Positions 54,226 to 63,644 of a DNA stretch of 64,000 nt are shown here, piece after piece. This DNA comes from Maritimibacter sp. GTDB taxonomy: Bacteria > Pseudomonadota > Alphaproteobacteria > Rhodobacterales > Rhodobacteraceae. The stretch covers positions 3,880,001 through 3,944,000 of the forward strand of contig CP051232.1 in the NCBI GenBank assembly GCA_017792445.1, written 5' to 3'. The position numbers and the translations under genes were made by a program. Under the pieces are notes generated by a model, which was given only the letters and a program-made list of their open reading frames with translations, made no database searches and was not told the origin of the DNA. Numbering within the stretch: position 1 is the stretch's first letter; each line of letters opens with the position of its first letter.

Positions 54226-55398
54226 ATGACCCGCCGCGTAACGATCTTCGGGGCCACTGGGTCCATCGGACAGAACACCATAGACCTGATCGACCGCGAC
54301 CCCGACGGGTTCGAGGTCGTGGCCCTGACCGGTGGCGGCAACATCGCCCAGTTGGCCGCCGATGCGCGGCGGCTGAAGGCGCAGGTGGCCGTGACCGCGC
54401 ACGAGGAGCGGTTGCCGGAACTGCGCGATGCGCTGGCCGGCTCGGGGGTCGAGGCGGCGGCGGGCGAGGGCGCCTTGATCGAGGCCGCCGAGCGGCCCGC
54501 GGACTGGATCATGTCGGCCATCGTCGGGGCGGCGGGGCTTTTGCCCGGCCTGACCGCGCTGAAGCACGGCACGACGCTGGCGCTGGCCAACAAGGAAAGC
54601 CTTGTGACCGCAGGGCCGCTTTTGATGCGGACGGCGGCAGAGCATGGCGCGACCATCCTTCCGGTCGACAGCGAACACTCTGGCGTGTTTCAGGCCCTGG
54701 TGGGCGAGGCCATCGAGGATGTCGAGCGCATCGTGATCACCGCCTCGGGCGGCGCGTTCCGCGACTGGCCGCTGGAGCGGCTGTCGGATGCCACGCCCGA
54801 GCAGGCCGCGACCCATCCCAACTGGGACATGGGCCAGCGGATCACCATCGACAGCGCCACCATGTTCAACAAGGCGCTGGAGCTGATCGAGACCAAGGAG
54901 TTCTTCGACGTCGAGCCCGCGCAGATCGAGGTCGTGGTCCATCCCGAAAGCCTGATTCACGCGCTTGTGGGCTTCCGCGACGGCGCGCTGATGGCGCATC
55001 TCGGGCCGCCCGACATGCGCCATGCCATCGGCTACGCGCTGCACTGGCCGCAGCGGGGCGACGTGCCGGTGGAACGGCTGGACCTTGCCAGCATCGCAAA
55101 GCTCACCTTCCGCGCGCCCTGCGAGACGCGCTGGCCCGCGCTGCGGCTGGCCCGCGAGGTGATGGAAACCGGGGGTCTGGCGGGGGCTGCGTTCAACGCG
55201 GCAAAAGAAAAAGCACTCGATGCCTTTATCGAAAAACGAATTCGATTTACTGCCATGTCGGAGATAGTCGATACAGTTTTGACACGATTGTCATCCGATC
55301 CGGGCCTTAGTTCGGCCCAAATCGACCTTGATAACGTCCGGCAAATGGATCATCTGGCCCGGGTTCGAGCCGCCGAGGCGATCCAAGAAAACATATAA
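54226..55398 (+). CDS. dxr: 1-deoxy-D-xylulose 5-phosphate reductoisomerase
   Basis: From the ATG at 54226 the product is 390 aa. It has the NADPH fold FGATGSIGQNTIDLI, ALANKESLVTAGPLL, PVDSEHSGVFQAL (metal-ligand Asp-Glu), VIITASGGAFRDW in the flexible loop, and HPNWDMGQRITIDSATM. It produces MEP in the non-mevalonate isoprenoid pathway and supplies the precursors used by UppS. The stop is 12 bp before the rseP start. The 3' end is unusually AT-rich for this window. Confidence 0.97.
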   Translation: MTRRVTIFGATGSIGQNTIDLIDRDPDGFEVVALTGGGNIAQLAADARRLKAQVAVTAHEERLPELRDALAGSGVEAAAGEGALIEAAERPADWIMSAIVGAAGLLPGLTALKHGTTLALANKESLVTAGPLLMRTAAEHGATILPVDSEHSGVFQALVGEAIEDVERIVITASGGAFRDWPLERLSDATPEQAATHPNWDMGQRITIDSATMFNKALELIETKEFFDVEPAQIEVVVHPESLIHALVGFRDGALMAHLGPPDMRHAIGYALHWPQRGDVPVERLDLASIAKLTFRAPCETRWPALRLAREVMETGGLAGAAFNAAKEKALDAFIEKRIRFTAMSEIVDTVLTRLSSDPGLSSAQIDLDNVRQMDHLARVRAAEAIQENI

Positions 55399-55410
55399 GA
55401 GGCAGCAGTA

Positions 55411-56748
55411 TTGGAACTGACGGATCTCATCCCGACCTTCGGCAACACGCTTTACACGGTTGGCGCTTTCGTCATCGCGCTGTCGGTGATCGTCGCAGTT
55501 CATGAATACGGCCACTACATCGTGGGCCGCTGGTGCGGCATCAAGGCAGAGGTGTTCTCGCTGGGTTTCGGCCCGGTCCTGTTCAAGCGCACCGACAAGC
55601 ACGGCACCCAATGGCAGGTCGCGGCGCTTCCGTTCGGCGGCTACGTCAAGTTTCTTGGCGATGCCGGCGCGGCCAGCGACAAGGCCAGCGACGTGATGGA
55701 CACGCTGAGCGATGCCGAGAAGCGGCACACCATGCACGGCGCGCCGCTTTGGGCGCGGATGTTCACGGTCGCCGCCGGTCCGGTGTTCAATTTCATCCTG
55801 TCGATCATCGTCTTCGCGGGCGTGATCCTGTTCACCGGCGTCGCCAGCGACCCGCTGACCGTGGGCCAGATCCGCGAGGTTCCGGGGCTTGAGGATCACC
55901 TTCAGCCGGGCGACGAGATCCTTGCGATCGAGGGTCAGGAAACGCCCGAAGTCGCCGAGTTCCGCGATTTCATCGAGACGCTGCCGGTGACAGAGACGCT
56001 TGCCTACACCCTGCGCCGCGACGGGGCCGAGGTGGAAACGACCGGGCCCTATCCGTACCCGGCGCTTGTCTCCGGTCTGACCGCCGGCTCGGCGGCGATG
56101 GAGGCGGGGCTGGAGAGCGGCGACGTGATCACCGCCATCGACGGCCAGCCGATCGTCAGCTTTGAAGAACTGCGCGTGGCGGTGGGCGAGTCCGACGGCT
56201 CTGAAATGACTTTCTCCGTCTGGCGCGACGGCGAGACCTTCGATGTGGGCCTGACCCCGCGCCGGATGGACCTGCCGCTGGAAGACGGCGGGTTCGAGAC
56301 GCGCTGGCTGATCGGCATCACCGGCGGGTTGGTGTTCGAACCGATGACCGAAACGCCCGGTCTCGTCGATGCGGCGCAGTATGGCGTGAACCAGACGATC
56401 TTTATCGTGCGGTCCTCGCTGTCGGGCCTGTGGCACATGGCGAAGGGTGCGATTTCCTCGTGCAACCTGCGTGGGCCGATCGGCATCGCCCAGACCAGCG
56501 GCGCGGCGGCAAGTCAGGGGCTGGAAAGCTTCATCTGGTTCATCGCGGTTCTGTCGACCGCCGTCGGACTACTGAACCTGTTCCCGATCCCGGTGCTGGA
56601 CGGCGGGCATCTGGTGTTCCACGCCTACGAAGCGCTGACCGGAAAGCCGCCCAGCGACCGCGCATTGCGCATCCTGATGACGATCGGTCTGGCGCTTTTG
56701 CTGACGCTGATGGTGTTCGCCCTGTCGAACGACCTGTTCTGCCCCTGA
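55411..56748 (+). CDS. rseP: Site-2 metalloprotease RseP
   Basis: The 445-aa product (TTG start at 55411) has the zinc motif HEYGH (H31-H35) in the first membrane helix and the second catalytic region NLFPIPVLDGGHL with D397. A PDZ domain lies between (about 135-310: LTAGSAAMEAGLESGDVI), containing EILAIEGQE from the first PDZ repeat. It cleaves membrane-bound regulators such as anti-sigma factors. It forms part of the envelope group after dxr. Confidence 0.95.
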   Translation: MELTDLIPTFGNTLYTVGAFVIALSVIVAVHEYGHYIVGRWCGIKAEVFSLGFGPVLFKRTDKHGTQWQVAALPFGGYVKFLGDAGAASDKASDVMDTLSDAEKRHTMHGAPLWARMFTVAAGPVFNFILSIIVFAGVILFTGVASDPLTVGQIREVPGLEDHLQPGDEILAIEGQETPEVAEFRDFIETLPVTETLAYTLRRDGAEVETTGPYPYPALVSGLTAGSAAMEAGLESGDVITAIDGQPIVSFEELRVAVGESDGSEMTFSVWRDGETFDVGLTPRRMDLPLEDGGFETRWLIGITGGLVFEPMTETPGLVDAAQYGVNQTIFIVRSSLSGLWHMAKGAISSCNLRGPIGIAQTSGAAASQGLESFIWFIAVLSTAVGLLNLFPIPVLDGGHLVFHAYEALTGKPPSDRALRILMTIGLALLLTLMVFALSNDLFCP

Positions 56749-56775
56749 TCGGGGCCGCCTAAAGCCATGCGGGGA

Positions 56776-56796
56776 GGGGGCCGATTCGCGGCCCCC
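56776..56796 (+). terminator. GC-rich hairpin after rseP
   Basis: GGGGGCCG (56776-56783) pairs with CGGCCCCC (56789-56796) around ATTCG. No U-run follows, so termination would be factor-dependent. It separates rseP from the small membrane peptide gene. Confidence 0.45.
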
Positions 56797-56903
56797 CGAA
56801 CCCTCTGGCAGACGTCGTGAAAGCGGCCCCTCGGTGCCGCATTTCCGCCCTAAACGCTCCCTAGTTACATCCCTGAAAGCAAAACGCTATCTCGGAGGCA
56901 GAC

Positions 56904-57029
56904 ATGCAAACCCTTCAGTCCGGCTACCGTGGTCTCACGCTGTTGGCCAACCTGAACTGGGATCGGATCCTGTTCGCTGGCGGCGCCGCCGGCGCGCTGT
57001 ACGCGGCAGCCTTCATCATCTCGCTGTGA
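56904..57029 (+). CDS. 41-aa membrane peptide
   Basis: ATG at 56904 behind CGGAGG (good spacing) opens 41 codons ending TGA at 57029. The product has a short polar N-terminus (MQTLQSGYRGLTL), the central LLANLNWDRIL and a hydrophobic helix (GGAAGALYAAAFIISL). An intrinsic terminator 68 bp downstream ends its transcript. The ribosome site, terminator and compact membrane topology support a real gene; I believe similar peptides occur in other Rhodobacterales, but I cannot verify it here. Function unknown. Confidence 0.72.
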   Translation: MQTLQSGYRGLTLLANLNWDRILFAGGAAGALYAAAFIISL

Positions 57030-57096
57030 TCATGGGCGAATAGCGCACAAGGGCACGGCCCGAACGCTATTTTATCCACAATATCTGGTAGTTTGC

Positions 57097-57128
57097 GCAC
57101 CCATCGATAAGCATCGGTGGGTGCTTTT
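57097..57128 (+). terminator. Intrinsic terminator after the 41-aa peptide gene
   Basis: GCACCCATCGA (57097-57107) pairs with TCGGTGGGTGC (57114-57124) around TAAGCA with one G-U pair, followed by TTTTACGTTTTT. It ends the pyrH-to-peptide transcript or the peptide gene and isolates bamA. Confidence 0.9.
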
Positions 57129-57134
57129 ACGTTT

Positions 57135-57163
57135 TTGACTCGGCCTCTCTTTCGCGATAGCAC
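57135..57163 (+). promoter_or_regulatory. Candidate promoter of bamA
   Basis: TTGACT at 57135-57140 is a good -35 box right after the terminator's T-run. The -10 is weak: TAGCAC (57158-57163) with 17-bp spacing, or ATAGCA with 16. The ATG of bamA follows at 57198. Confidence 0.45.
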
Positions 57164-57197
57164 ACTGAAAACAACTAATTCGGTGGGATAGGGACTG

Positions 57198-59546
57198 ATG
57201 AAGCGGGCACACCTCGCCACGCGGCGCAACGGCCAGATCGCCCAAGGCGGTATCCTCCGAGCATTTGCTGCCATTCTTCTCGCTTTTACTGTGATTTTTG
57301 CCGTTTCGGTGGACGAGGCTTCGGCCCAGACCTACCGCTTTGGCCGGATCGACGTTGAAGGCAATACGCGTATCGAGACTGGAACGATCCTGTCCTACGC
57401 GGGAATCAACCCGGGCGACGCTGTCAGCGCGGGTCAGTTGAATACGGCGTACCAGAATATTCTGGGCTCGGGGCTTTTTGAATCGGTGGCGATCGAGCCA
57501 CGCGGCGGAACCCTTCTGATTTCGGTGCAGGAGTATCCGTCGATCAACCGGATCAGCATCGAGGGGAACCAGCGTCTGAAGGACGAGATCCTGCTGCCGC
57601 TGATCCGGTCGCAGCCCCGGCGTGTCTACTCGCCCAACGTGGCCGAAGCCGATGCGCAGACCATCGTCGATGCCTACGAAGAGGCGGGCCGTCTGGCCGC
57701 CACGGTGACTCCGGTGATCATCAAGCGGTCCAACAACCGCGTCGATCTGGTGTTCGAGGTCAACGAGGGCCGCGTGATCGAGGTGGAGCGCATCAGCTTC
57801 GTCGGCAACCGCGACTTCTCGGACCGTCGTCTGCGCCGGGTGCTTGATTCCAAGCAGGCGGGCCTGTTCCGTACGCTGGTTCAGCGCGACACCTTCATCG
57901 GCGACCGCATCCAGTTCGACCGTCAGGTGCTGACCGACTTCTACCGCTCGCGCGGGTATGTCGACTTTCAGATCCTGTCCGTCGCGTCGGAATTTTCCCG
58001 TGAACGCAATGCCTTCTTCGTCACCTTTACGGTGCAGGAGGGGCAGAAGTTCTCTTACGGGAACATCTCGGCCTCGTCCGATCTGCCCGAGATCGACGTC
58101 GCGGCCTATCAGGCGGCGATCAAGCTTCGACCCGGCCAGACCTACAGCCCGGTGGACATCGACACGACCATTGCGCGTCTGGAACGGCTTGCGGTGCAGC
58201 AGGATCTCGACTTCATCCGCGTTGACCCGCGCGTCACGCGGGACGACCGCAACCTGTTGCTGAACATCGAGTTCGCGCTGGTCCGTGGCCCGCGTATCTT
58301 CGTGGAACGCATTGATATCGAGGGCAACGCGACCACGCTTGACCGTGTGATCCGGCGCCAGTTCACCGCCGTCGAAGGCGACCCGTTCAACCCGCGTGAA
58401 ATCCGCGAGGCGGCGTCGCGTATCGAGGCGCTTGGGTTCTTCTCGTCGGCCAACGTCACGCCGCGCGCCGGGTCCAGCCCGGATCAGGTGATCGTCGACG
58501 TCGACGTCGAGGAACAGCCGACCGGCTCGCTGGGCTTTGGCGCGACCTATTCGTCGTCGACCGGCTTCGGCCTGACCTTCAACTTCTCGGAACGCAACTT
58601 CCTTGGCCGTGGGCAGACCCTTGGGTTCGACATCGCTGCGGGGGCCGGAACCGGGACCTACGGGTTCAACTTCCGCGAACCGGCGTTCCTGGGCCGCAAC
58701 GTGGCCTACTTCTTCTCGGTCAGTTATTCGACGGCGGACTCGGCGAATGACACCACCTATTCGACGACCGTGGGGAACATCACCACCGGCTTCGATTTCC
58801 CGCTGAACGAGTTCACGCGGATGGGGGTCAACACGTTCGGGCGCTTCACCGACCTGTACAGCGTGCCGACCGACTCGTCCGAGATCCTGCAACGCGAAGC
58901 GACGCGGGGCGGCGAATGGACGCTGGGTCTGGGCTATGACCTGACCTTCCGGACGCTGCGCACCGGCCTCGACCCGGACTCTGGTCTGGTTCTGCGCTGG
59001 AGCCAGGATTTCGCCGGCGTGGCCGGGGACGTGTCCTATGTGAAGTCCGAGATGCTGGCGGTGGCCGAGACCAAAGTGCTGAACGACGAAGTAACCCTGC
59101 GGGCGATCTTCGAGGGCGGCGCGCTGAACTCGCTCAACAACAGCTCGGACAGCCGGATCGTCGACCGCTTCACCCTGAACGGCAAGATCCGTGGCTTCGA
59201 GTACTACGGCCTTGGCCCGCGCGACAACGCGGCGGTGAACGAGGACGCGCTTGGAGGCAACTACTTCGCGGTCGCCAAGTTCGAGGCGGAATTCCCGCTG
59301 GGCCTGCCGGAAGAATACGGCATCCACGGCGGTGTGTTCGTCGACGTGGGTTCGGTCTGGGGTCTGGATGACGTGAATGGAACGGGGCTTGTCGATGACA
59401 GCTTCAACATCCGCTCGGTCGCCGGTATCTCGCTGTTCTGGGACACGCCGCTTGGTCCGCTGCGGTTCAACTACTCGAAAGCGATCAAGAAAGAAGACTA
59501 CGACCGCGAGCGCGAGTTCGAACTGACGATCTCGACCCGGTTCTGA
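57198..59546 (+). CDS. bamA: Outer-membrane protein assembly factor BamA
   Basis: The 782-aa product has a signal peptide (cleavage after EASAQ, residue about 43). Five POTRA domains follow (about 45-430, first one RFGRIDVEGNTRIETGTI) and then a 16-strand beta-barrel (about 440-782). The loop-6 motif is seen as KIRGFEYYGLGPR, and the last strand ends in the usual aromatic/Phe signal (ELTISTRF). It inserts outer-membrane proteins. ATG at 57198 is behind GGGATAGGG. It has its own promoter. Confidence 0.97.
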   Translation: MKRAHLATRRNGQIAQGGILRAFAAILLAFTVIFAVSVDEASAQTYRFGRIDVEGNTRIETGTILSYAGINPGDAVSAGQLNTAYQNILGSGLFESVAIEPRGGTLLISVQEYPSINRISIEGNQRLKDEILLPLIRSQPRRVYSPNVAEADAQTIVDAYEEAGRLAATVTPVIIKRSNNRVDLVFEVNEGRVIEVERISFVGNRDFSDRRLRRVLDSKQAGLFRTLVQRDTFIGDRIQFDRQVLTDFYRSRGYVDFQILSVASEFSRERNAFFVTFTVQEGQKFSYGNISASSDLPEIDVAAYQAAIKLRPGQTYSPVDIDTTIARLERLAVQQDLDFIRVDPRVTRDDRNLLLNIEFALVRGPRIFVERIDIEGNATTLDRVIRRQFTAVEGDPFNPREIREAASRIEALGFFSSANVTPRAGSSPDQVIVDVDVEEQPTGSLGFGATYSSSTGFGLTFNFSERNFLGRGQTLGFDIAAGAGTGTYGFNFREPAFLGRNVAYFFSVSYSTADSANDTTYSTTVGNITTGFDFPLNEFTRMGVNTFGRFTDLYSVPTDSSEILQREATRGGEWTLGLGYDLTFRTLRTGLDPDSGLVLRWSQDFAGVAGDVSYVKSEMLAVAETKVLNDEVTLRAIFEGGALNSLNNSSDSRIVDRFTLNGKIRGFEYYGLGPRDNAAVNEDALGGNYFAVAKFEAEFPLGLPEEYGIHGGVFVDVGSVWGLDDVNGTGLVDDSFNIRSVAGISLFWDTPLGPLRFNYSKAIKKEDYDREREFELTISTRF

Positions 59547-59550
59547 CGCC

Positions 59551-60276
59551 ATGGCGCGGTTGCATCGCGCAAAGCGCCGGAACGGCTTGCTTGCGGGTCT
59601 TCTGATGACATTCCTCGCCGCCGCCGGTGTTCCGGCGGCGGCGCAGGACGGCCAGCCGCCCTTTGTCGGCTTCCCCATCCTCACCCTTGATCAGGAACGG
59701 CTTTACGCCGAGTCCGAGGCCGCCGCGCGCATCATCGACGAGATCGAGCAGCGCGCGTCGGAACTGGCGTCCGAGAACCGCGCGATCGAGGCGGAACTGA
59801 CCGCCGAGGAACTGGACCTGACCGAGAAGCGCGAGACACTGGCGCCCGAGGAATTCCGCCGTCTCGCCGACGCGTTCGACGAAAAGGTTCAGCGCATCCG
59901 GGCCGAGCAGGACGGCAAGGAACGCGACCTGCAGACGATGCGGGACGAGGAACGCCAGCTGTTCCTGCGGCGGATCACCCCCATCCTCGCCGAGGTGGCG
60001 CGCGAACGCGGCGCGCTGATGATCCTCGACCGCCGCACGGTGCTGTTGTCAGCCGAGACCGTCGACATAACCGAGGCCGCCATCGCCCGGATCGACGCGG
60101 TGTTGCTGGACGCGGACGGCAACCTGACCGAGCCGCTTCCGGCGTCTCCGGTCGAGCGTCCGGCGGATCTGCTGAACCCGCCCCAGCCAGAAGACGAGCC
60201 AGAAGCCGAGCCCGAACCCGTTTCGCCGGACGCCCCCGCTGCGCCCGAGGACGAAACCCCGGCGGACGGCAACTGA
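59551..60276 (+). CDS. OmpH/Skp-family periplasmic chaperone with acidic tail
   Basis: The 241-aa product has a signal peptide (cleavage near GVPAAAQ) and the OmpH/Skp core (about 30-190: FVGFPILTLDQERLYAESEAAARIIDE). It has long coiled-coil helices around the central SELASENRAIEAELTAEELDLTEKRETLAPEEF. The C-terminal 50 residues are a Pro/Glu-rich acidic extension (PEDEPEAEPEPVSPDAP), absent in typical Skp, which is about 160 aa. It holds outer-membrane proteins on the way to BamA, whose gene is 4 bp upstream. Confidence 0.9.
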   Translation: MARLHRAKRRNGLLAGLLMTFLAAAGVPAAAQDGQPPFVGFPILTLDQERLYAESEAAARIIDEIEQRASELASENRAIEAELTAEELDLTEKRETLAPEEFRRLADAFDEKVQRIRAEQDGKERDLQTMRDEERQLFLRRITPILAEVARERGALMILDRRTVLLSAETVDITEAAIARIDAVLLDADGNLTEPLPASPVERPADLLNPPQPEDEPEAEPEPVSPDAPAAPEDETPADGN

Positions 60277-60358
60277 GGCTTTGCGCGGCAAATCTTGTTT
60301 AACCCCGGGTTGCTTGATAGAGGACGCGGGCCTTTAGAACTGTAGAAGGACGGCGTCC

Positions 60359-60820
60359 ATGACCGATGCCCTTAAGACTGCCGACACGGACATGATCCAG
60401 CGGATCCTGCCGCACCGCTATCCGTTCCTGCTCGTTGACCGGGTGGTGGATATCGACGGCACCAACTCGGCCACCGGCATCAAGAACGTCACCTTCAACG
60501 AGCCGCATTTTCAGGGTCACTTCCCCGGAACGCCGATCATGCCCGGCGTGACGATCATCGAAGCGATGGCCCAGACCGCAGGCATCATGATCGGTGTCGC
60601 GAACGACATCACCGATACGAACCTGCTGATCTACCTGATGAGCGTCGACAAGGCCAAGTTCCGCCGCAAGGTGGTGCCGGGCGATCAGCTTAAGCTGCAC
60701 ATCACCGGCCTGCGCACCGGCGGCAAGGTTCTCAAGTTCCTCGGCGTTGCCGAGGTGGACGGCCAGAAGGCCGCCGAGGCCGAGTTCGCTGCGATGGTCG
60801 ACCTGACGCCCGGAGCCTGA
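60359..60820 (+). CDS. fabZ: (3R)-hydroxymyristoyl-ACP dehydratase FabZ
   Basis: The 153-aa hotdog protein has the FabZ signatures [14 protein letters not shown] (catalytic His), [23 protein letters not shown] and [14 protein letters not shown]. It dehydrates 3-hydroxyacyl-ACP in fatty acid synthesis. It is followed 3 bp later by lpxA; FabZ and LpxA compete for 3-hydroxyacyl-ACP, so the pairing balances phospholipid and lipid A synthesis. lpxD, often found in this cluster, is absent here. Confidence 0.97.
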   Translation: MTDALKTADTDMIQRILPHRYPFLLVDRVVDIDGTNSATGIKNVTFNEPHFQGHFPGTPIMPGVTIIEAMAQTAGIMIGVANDITDTNLLIYLMSVDKAKFRRKVVPGDQLKLHITGLRTGGKVLKFLGVAEVDGQKAAEAEFAAMVDLTPGA

Positions 60821-60823
60821 GCC

Positions 60824-61624
60824 ATGAGCATCGACGCCACCGCGCGGATCCATCCCAGCGCCATCATCGAAGACGGCGCCGTGATCGGGCCGGAGGTCGA
60901 GGTCGGCGCCTTTTCGGTGATCGGGCCGAAGGTGAAGCTGCACGCCGGCGTGCGGGTCAAAAGCCACAACGTCATCACCGGCGACACCGAGATCGGCGAA
61001 AAGACCGAGGTCTTTCCGTTCTGCTCGATCGGCGACATCCCGCAGGACCTGAAGTTCGCGGGCGAGGATACCCGGCTTGTGATCGGCGCGCGGAATACGA
61101 TCCGCGAGCACGTCACGATGAACCCCGGCACCGCCCACGGCGGCGGGCTGACCAGCATCGGCGACGACTGCCTGTTCATGGCGGGCGTTCACGTCGCCCA
61201 TGACGTGCGGATCGGCAGCCGTGTGATCGTGGTGAACCAGTCCGGCATCGCCGGCCACGCCACCATCGGCGACGACGTGATCATCGGCGGCATCTCGGGT
61301 GTGCACCAGTGGGTGCGCATCGGCAAGGGCGCGATCATCGGCGGCGTGACCAAGGTCGCCAAGGACGTGATCCCCTATGGCATGGTTGACGCCGAGGCGG
61401 GCGAGCTTCGCGGGCTGAACCTTGTCGGCCTGCGCCGCAAGGGCATTGACCGGGCCGAAATCTCGGCGCTGCGGGCGGCCTACAAGGATCTAGGCGAGGG
61501 CGAAGGCAGCTTCCACGAGCGCGCCGCCCGTTTGATGGAAGAGACCGAAAGCGCCTATGTGCGCGAGGTCGCCGAGTTCATCCTCACCGACAGCGACCGT
61601 CACTTCCTGACCCCGAAGAAATGA
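60824..61624 (+). CDS. lpxA: UDP-N-acetylglucosamine acyltransferase LpxA
   Basis: The 266-aa product is a left-handed beta-helix acyltransferase of hexapeptide repeats (IHPSAIIEDGAVIGPEVEVG), with the active-site His in FMAGVHVAHDVRIG (H-xx-H) and a C-terminal helical part. It adds the 3-hydroxyacyl chain to UDP-GlcNAc, the first step of lipid A synthesis. The stop overlaps the lpxI start by 4 bp. Repeat pattern and length match LpxA rather than LpxD. Confidence 0.97.
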   Translation: MSIDATARIHPSAIIEDGAVIGPEVEVGAFSVIGPKVKLHAGVRVKSHNVITGDTEIGEKTEVFPFCSIGDIPQDLKFAGEDTRLVIGARNTIREHVTMNPGTAHGGGLTSIGDDCLFMAGVHVAHDVRIGSRVIVVNQSGIAGHATIGDDVIIGGISGVHQWVRIGKGAIIGGVTKVAKDVIPYGMVDAEAGELRGLNLVGLRRKGIDRAEISALRAAYKDLGEGEGSFHERAARLMEETESAYVREVAEFILTDSDRHFLTPKK

Positions 61625-62427
61625 GCCGTCTGGCGATCATTGCGGGCGGCGGATCGCTGCCCCTCAAGATCGCGGCTGCCCACCCCGAGGCGCTGTTCGT
61701 CGCCATCAACGGCGCCGGGGTGACGCCGCCCGATGGTGTCGAGGCGGCGGATGCCACCTATGAGAAGTTCGGCGACCTGTTTCGCAAGCTGCGCGCCGCC
61801 AATGTGACCGACGTGGTGATGGCGGGTGGCGTGGCGCGGCCGGTGCTGAACCCGGCGCGGTTCGACACCAAGACCATGATGCTGGCGCCACGCTTTCTGA
61901 AGGCGATGCAGGGCGGCGACGACCAGATCCTGCGCACCGTCGTTGCGGTGTTCGAAGAGGCCGGTTTCGCGGTGCGCGGCGCCTACGAGCTTTTGCCCGA
62001 CCTGACCACCCCCGAAGGACGGCTGGCGGGCAAGAAGCCCTCGGCCAAGGACCTTGCCGACATCGACCGCGCGGTGGGCATCCTGACCGCGCTTGGCCCC
62101 GAGGACGTGGGGCAGGGCGTTGTGGTGGATGGCGGGCTGTGTCTGGGGATCGAGACGGTGCAGGGGACCGACGCGATGCTCGATTTCGTCGCCCGCACCC
62201 CCGCCAAGCTGCGCCGGGGCGGCGGGGTGCTGGTGAAGGCTCCGAAGCCCGGTCAGGACCTGCGGGTCGACATGCCGGCGGTCGGCCCCGCCACGATCGA
62301 GGCCGCCGCCGCCGCCGGACTGTCGGGCATCGTCATCGCGGCGGGGACCGTGTTGCTGCTGGACCGCGCCACCGTGACCGAAGCCTGCGCGGCGCGCGGC
62401 ATGTTCCTGCTGTCGAGAGCGTTCTGA
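61621..62427 (+). CDS. lpxI: UDP-2,3-diacylglucosamine pyrophosphatase LpxI
   Basis: The 268-aa product is the LpxI (DUF1009) type, which in alphaproteobacteria replaces LpxH. It has IIAGGGSLPLKIA at the N-terminus, DVVMAGGVARP, QGGDDQILRTVVAVFEEAGF then RGAYELLPDL, DIDRAVGILTALGPEDVGQGV and GIETVQGTDAMLDF. It forms lipid X from UDP-diacylglucosamine. It overlaps lpxA and lpxB (ATGA-type) at its two ends. Confidence 0.95.
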   Translation: MSRLAIIAGGGSLPLKIAAAHPEALFVAINGAGVTPPDGVEAADATYEKFGDLFRKLRAANVTDVVMAGGVARPVLNPARFDTKTMMLAPRFLKAMQGGDDQILRTVVAVFEEAGFAVRGAYELLPDLTTPEGRLAGKKPSAKDLADIDRAVGILTALGPEDVGQGVVVDGGLCLGIETVQGTDAMLDFVARTPAKLRRGGGVLVKAPKPGQDLRVDMPAVGPATIEAAAAAGLSGIVIAAGTVLLLDRATVTEACAARGMFLLSRAF

Positions 62428-63590
62428 TGCGCGTGTTCGTCCTTGCCGGCGAGCCCTCGGGCGACCGCCTTGGCGGGGCGCTGATGCAGGGCCTGAAACA
62501 GCTTGTGCCGGGGATCGCGTTCGACGGCATCGGCGGCCCCAACATGATCGCCGAAGGGCTGACCTCGCGCTTTCCGATGGACGAGTTGTCGGTGATGGGC
62601 ATCGCCGAGGTGCTGCCGAAGTACCGCCACCTCAAGCGCCGCCTGAACCAGACGGTCGACTGGGTGATCGACACGAAGCCGGATGTTCTGCTGACCATCG
62701 ACGCACCGGATTTCTCGCTGCGCGTCGCGTCGCAGGTGAAAGAGCGAAGCGATATCCGCTGTGTTCACTACGTCGCGCCGACGGTCTGGGCGTGGCGCGC
62801 GGGGCGGGCGGCGAAGATGGCGCGCTATCTCGACCAGTTGCTTGCGCTGCTTCCGTTCGAGCCGCCGTATTTCGAAGAGGTAGGGCTGCGCTGCGATTTC
62901 GTAGGGCATCCCGTCGCCGCCGAGCCGGTGCCCACCGACGCCGAGGTTGCCGCCTTCCGCGCCGAGGCGGGGCTGGGCGACGCGCGCACGTTGCTGGTGC
63001 TGCCCGGCTCGCGCAAGGGCGAGGTCGGGCGTTTGGCGCCGGTGTTCGGCGAGGCGCTGCGCCCGGTAATGACGCAACACCCCGACCTGCGCGTGGTCGT
63101 GCCCGCTGCGGATCACGTGGCCAGCGACGTGCTGGAGATGGTCAAGACGTGGCCCGGCGCGCCGGTGGTGCTGGACCCGCGCGGTATGCGCGGTGATGTC
63201 GCCACGGCCCGCAAACGCGCCGCCTTCCGCGCCGCCGACCTTGCGCTGGCGGCCTCGGGCACCGTGTCGCTGGAACTTGCCGCCGCGGACACGCCGATGG
63301 TCGTGGCCTATGACATGAACTGGCTGACGTGGCAGATCGCCAGCCTGATGGTGAAGCTCGACACCTACACGCTGGTGAACCTTGTCGCCGGAACTAAGGC
63401 GGTTCCGGAATACATGGGGCCCAACTGCCGGCCGCAACCGATTGCCGACGCGCTGAACCACCTGCTGTCGTCGCCCGAGGCGCTGGCAGAGCAGCACGGC
63501 GCGATGGCTGCGACGATGGACGCCCTCGGGCGCGGCGACGAGCCTCCGGGCCTGCGCGCCGCGCGGGCGGTGCTGGACGGGCTGGGCTGA
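62427..63590 (+). CDS. lpxB: Lipid-A-disaccharide synthase LpxB
   Basis: From the ATG at 62427 the product is 387 aa. It has MRVFVLAGEPSGDRLGGALM, the conserved FDGIGGPNM, FPMDELSVMGIAEVLPKYRH, TIDAPDFSLRVA, YVAPTVWAWRAGRAAKMA, and LPGSRKGEVGRLAPVF. It joins lipid X and UDP-diacylglucosamine to form the lipid A disaccharide. The start overlaps the lpxI stop. It ends the visible lipid A cluster. Confidence 0.96.
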   Translation: MRVFVLAGEPSGDRLGGALMQGLKQLVPGIAFDGIGGPNMIAEGLTSRFPMDELSVMGIAEVLPKYRHLKRRLNQTVDWVIDTKPDVLLTIDAPDFSLRVASQVKERSDIRCVHYVAPTVWAWRAGRAAKMARYLDQLLALLPFEPPYFEEVGLRCDFVGHPVAAEPVPTDAEVAAFRAEAGLGDARTLLVLPGSRKGEVGRLAPVFGEALRPVMTQHPDLRVVVPAADHVASDVLEMVKTWPGAPVVLDPRGMRGDVATARKRAAFRAADLALAASGTVSLELAAADTPMVVAYDMNWLTWQIASLMVKLDTYTLVNLVAGTKAVPEYMGPNCRPQPIADALNHLLSSPEALAEQHGAMAATMDALGRGDEPPGLRAARAVLDGLG

Positions 63591-63644
63591 TCCGCCGCGC
63601 TTGCTGCGCTTGTCGGGCGGGCAGGGCGGCATATCTGTTGCCCC

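Noticed and set aside
57072-59684. 870-aa minus-strand frame opposite bamA
   Set aside because: Antisense to an unmistakable bamA and no protein family features.
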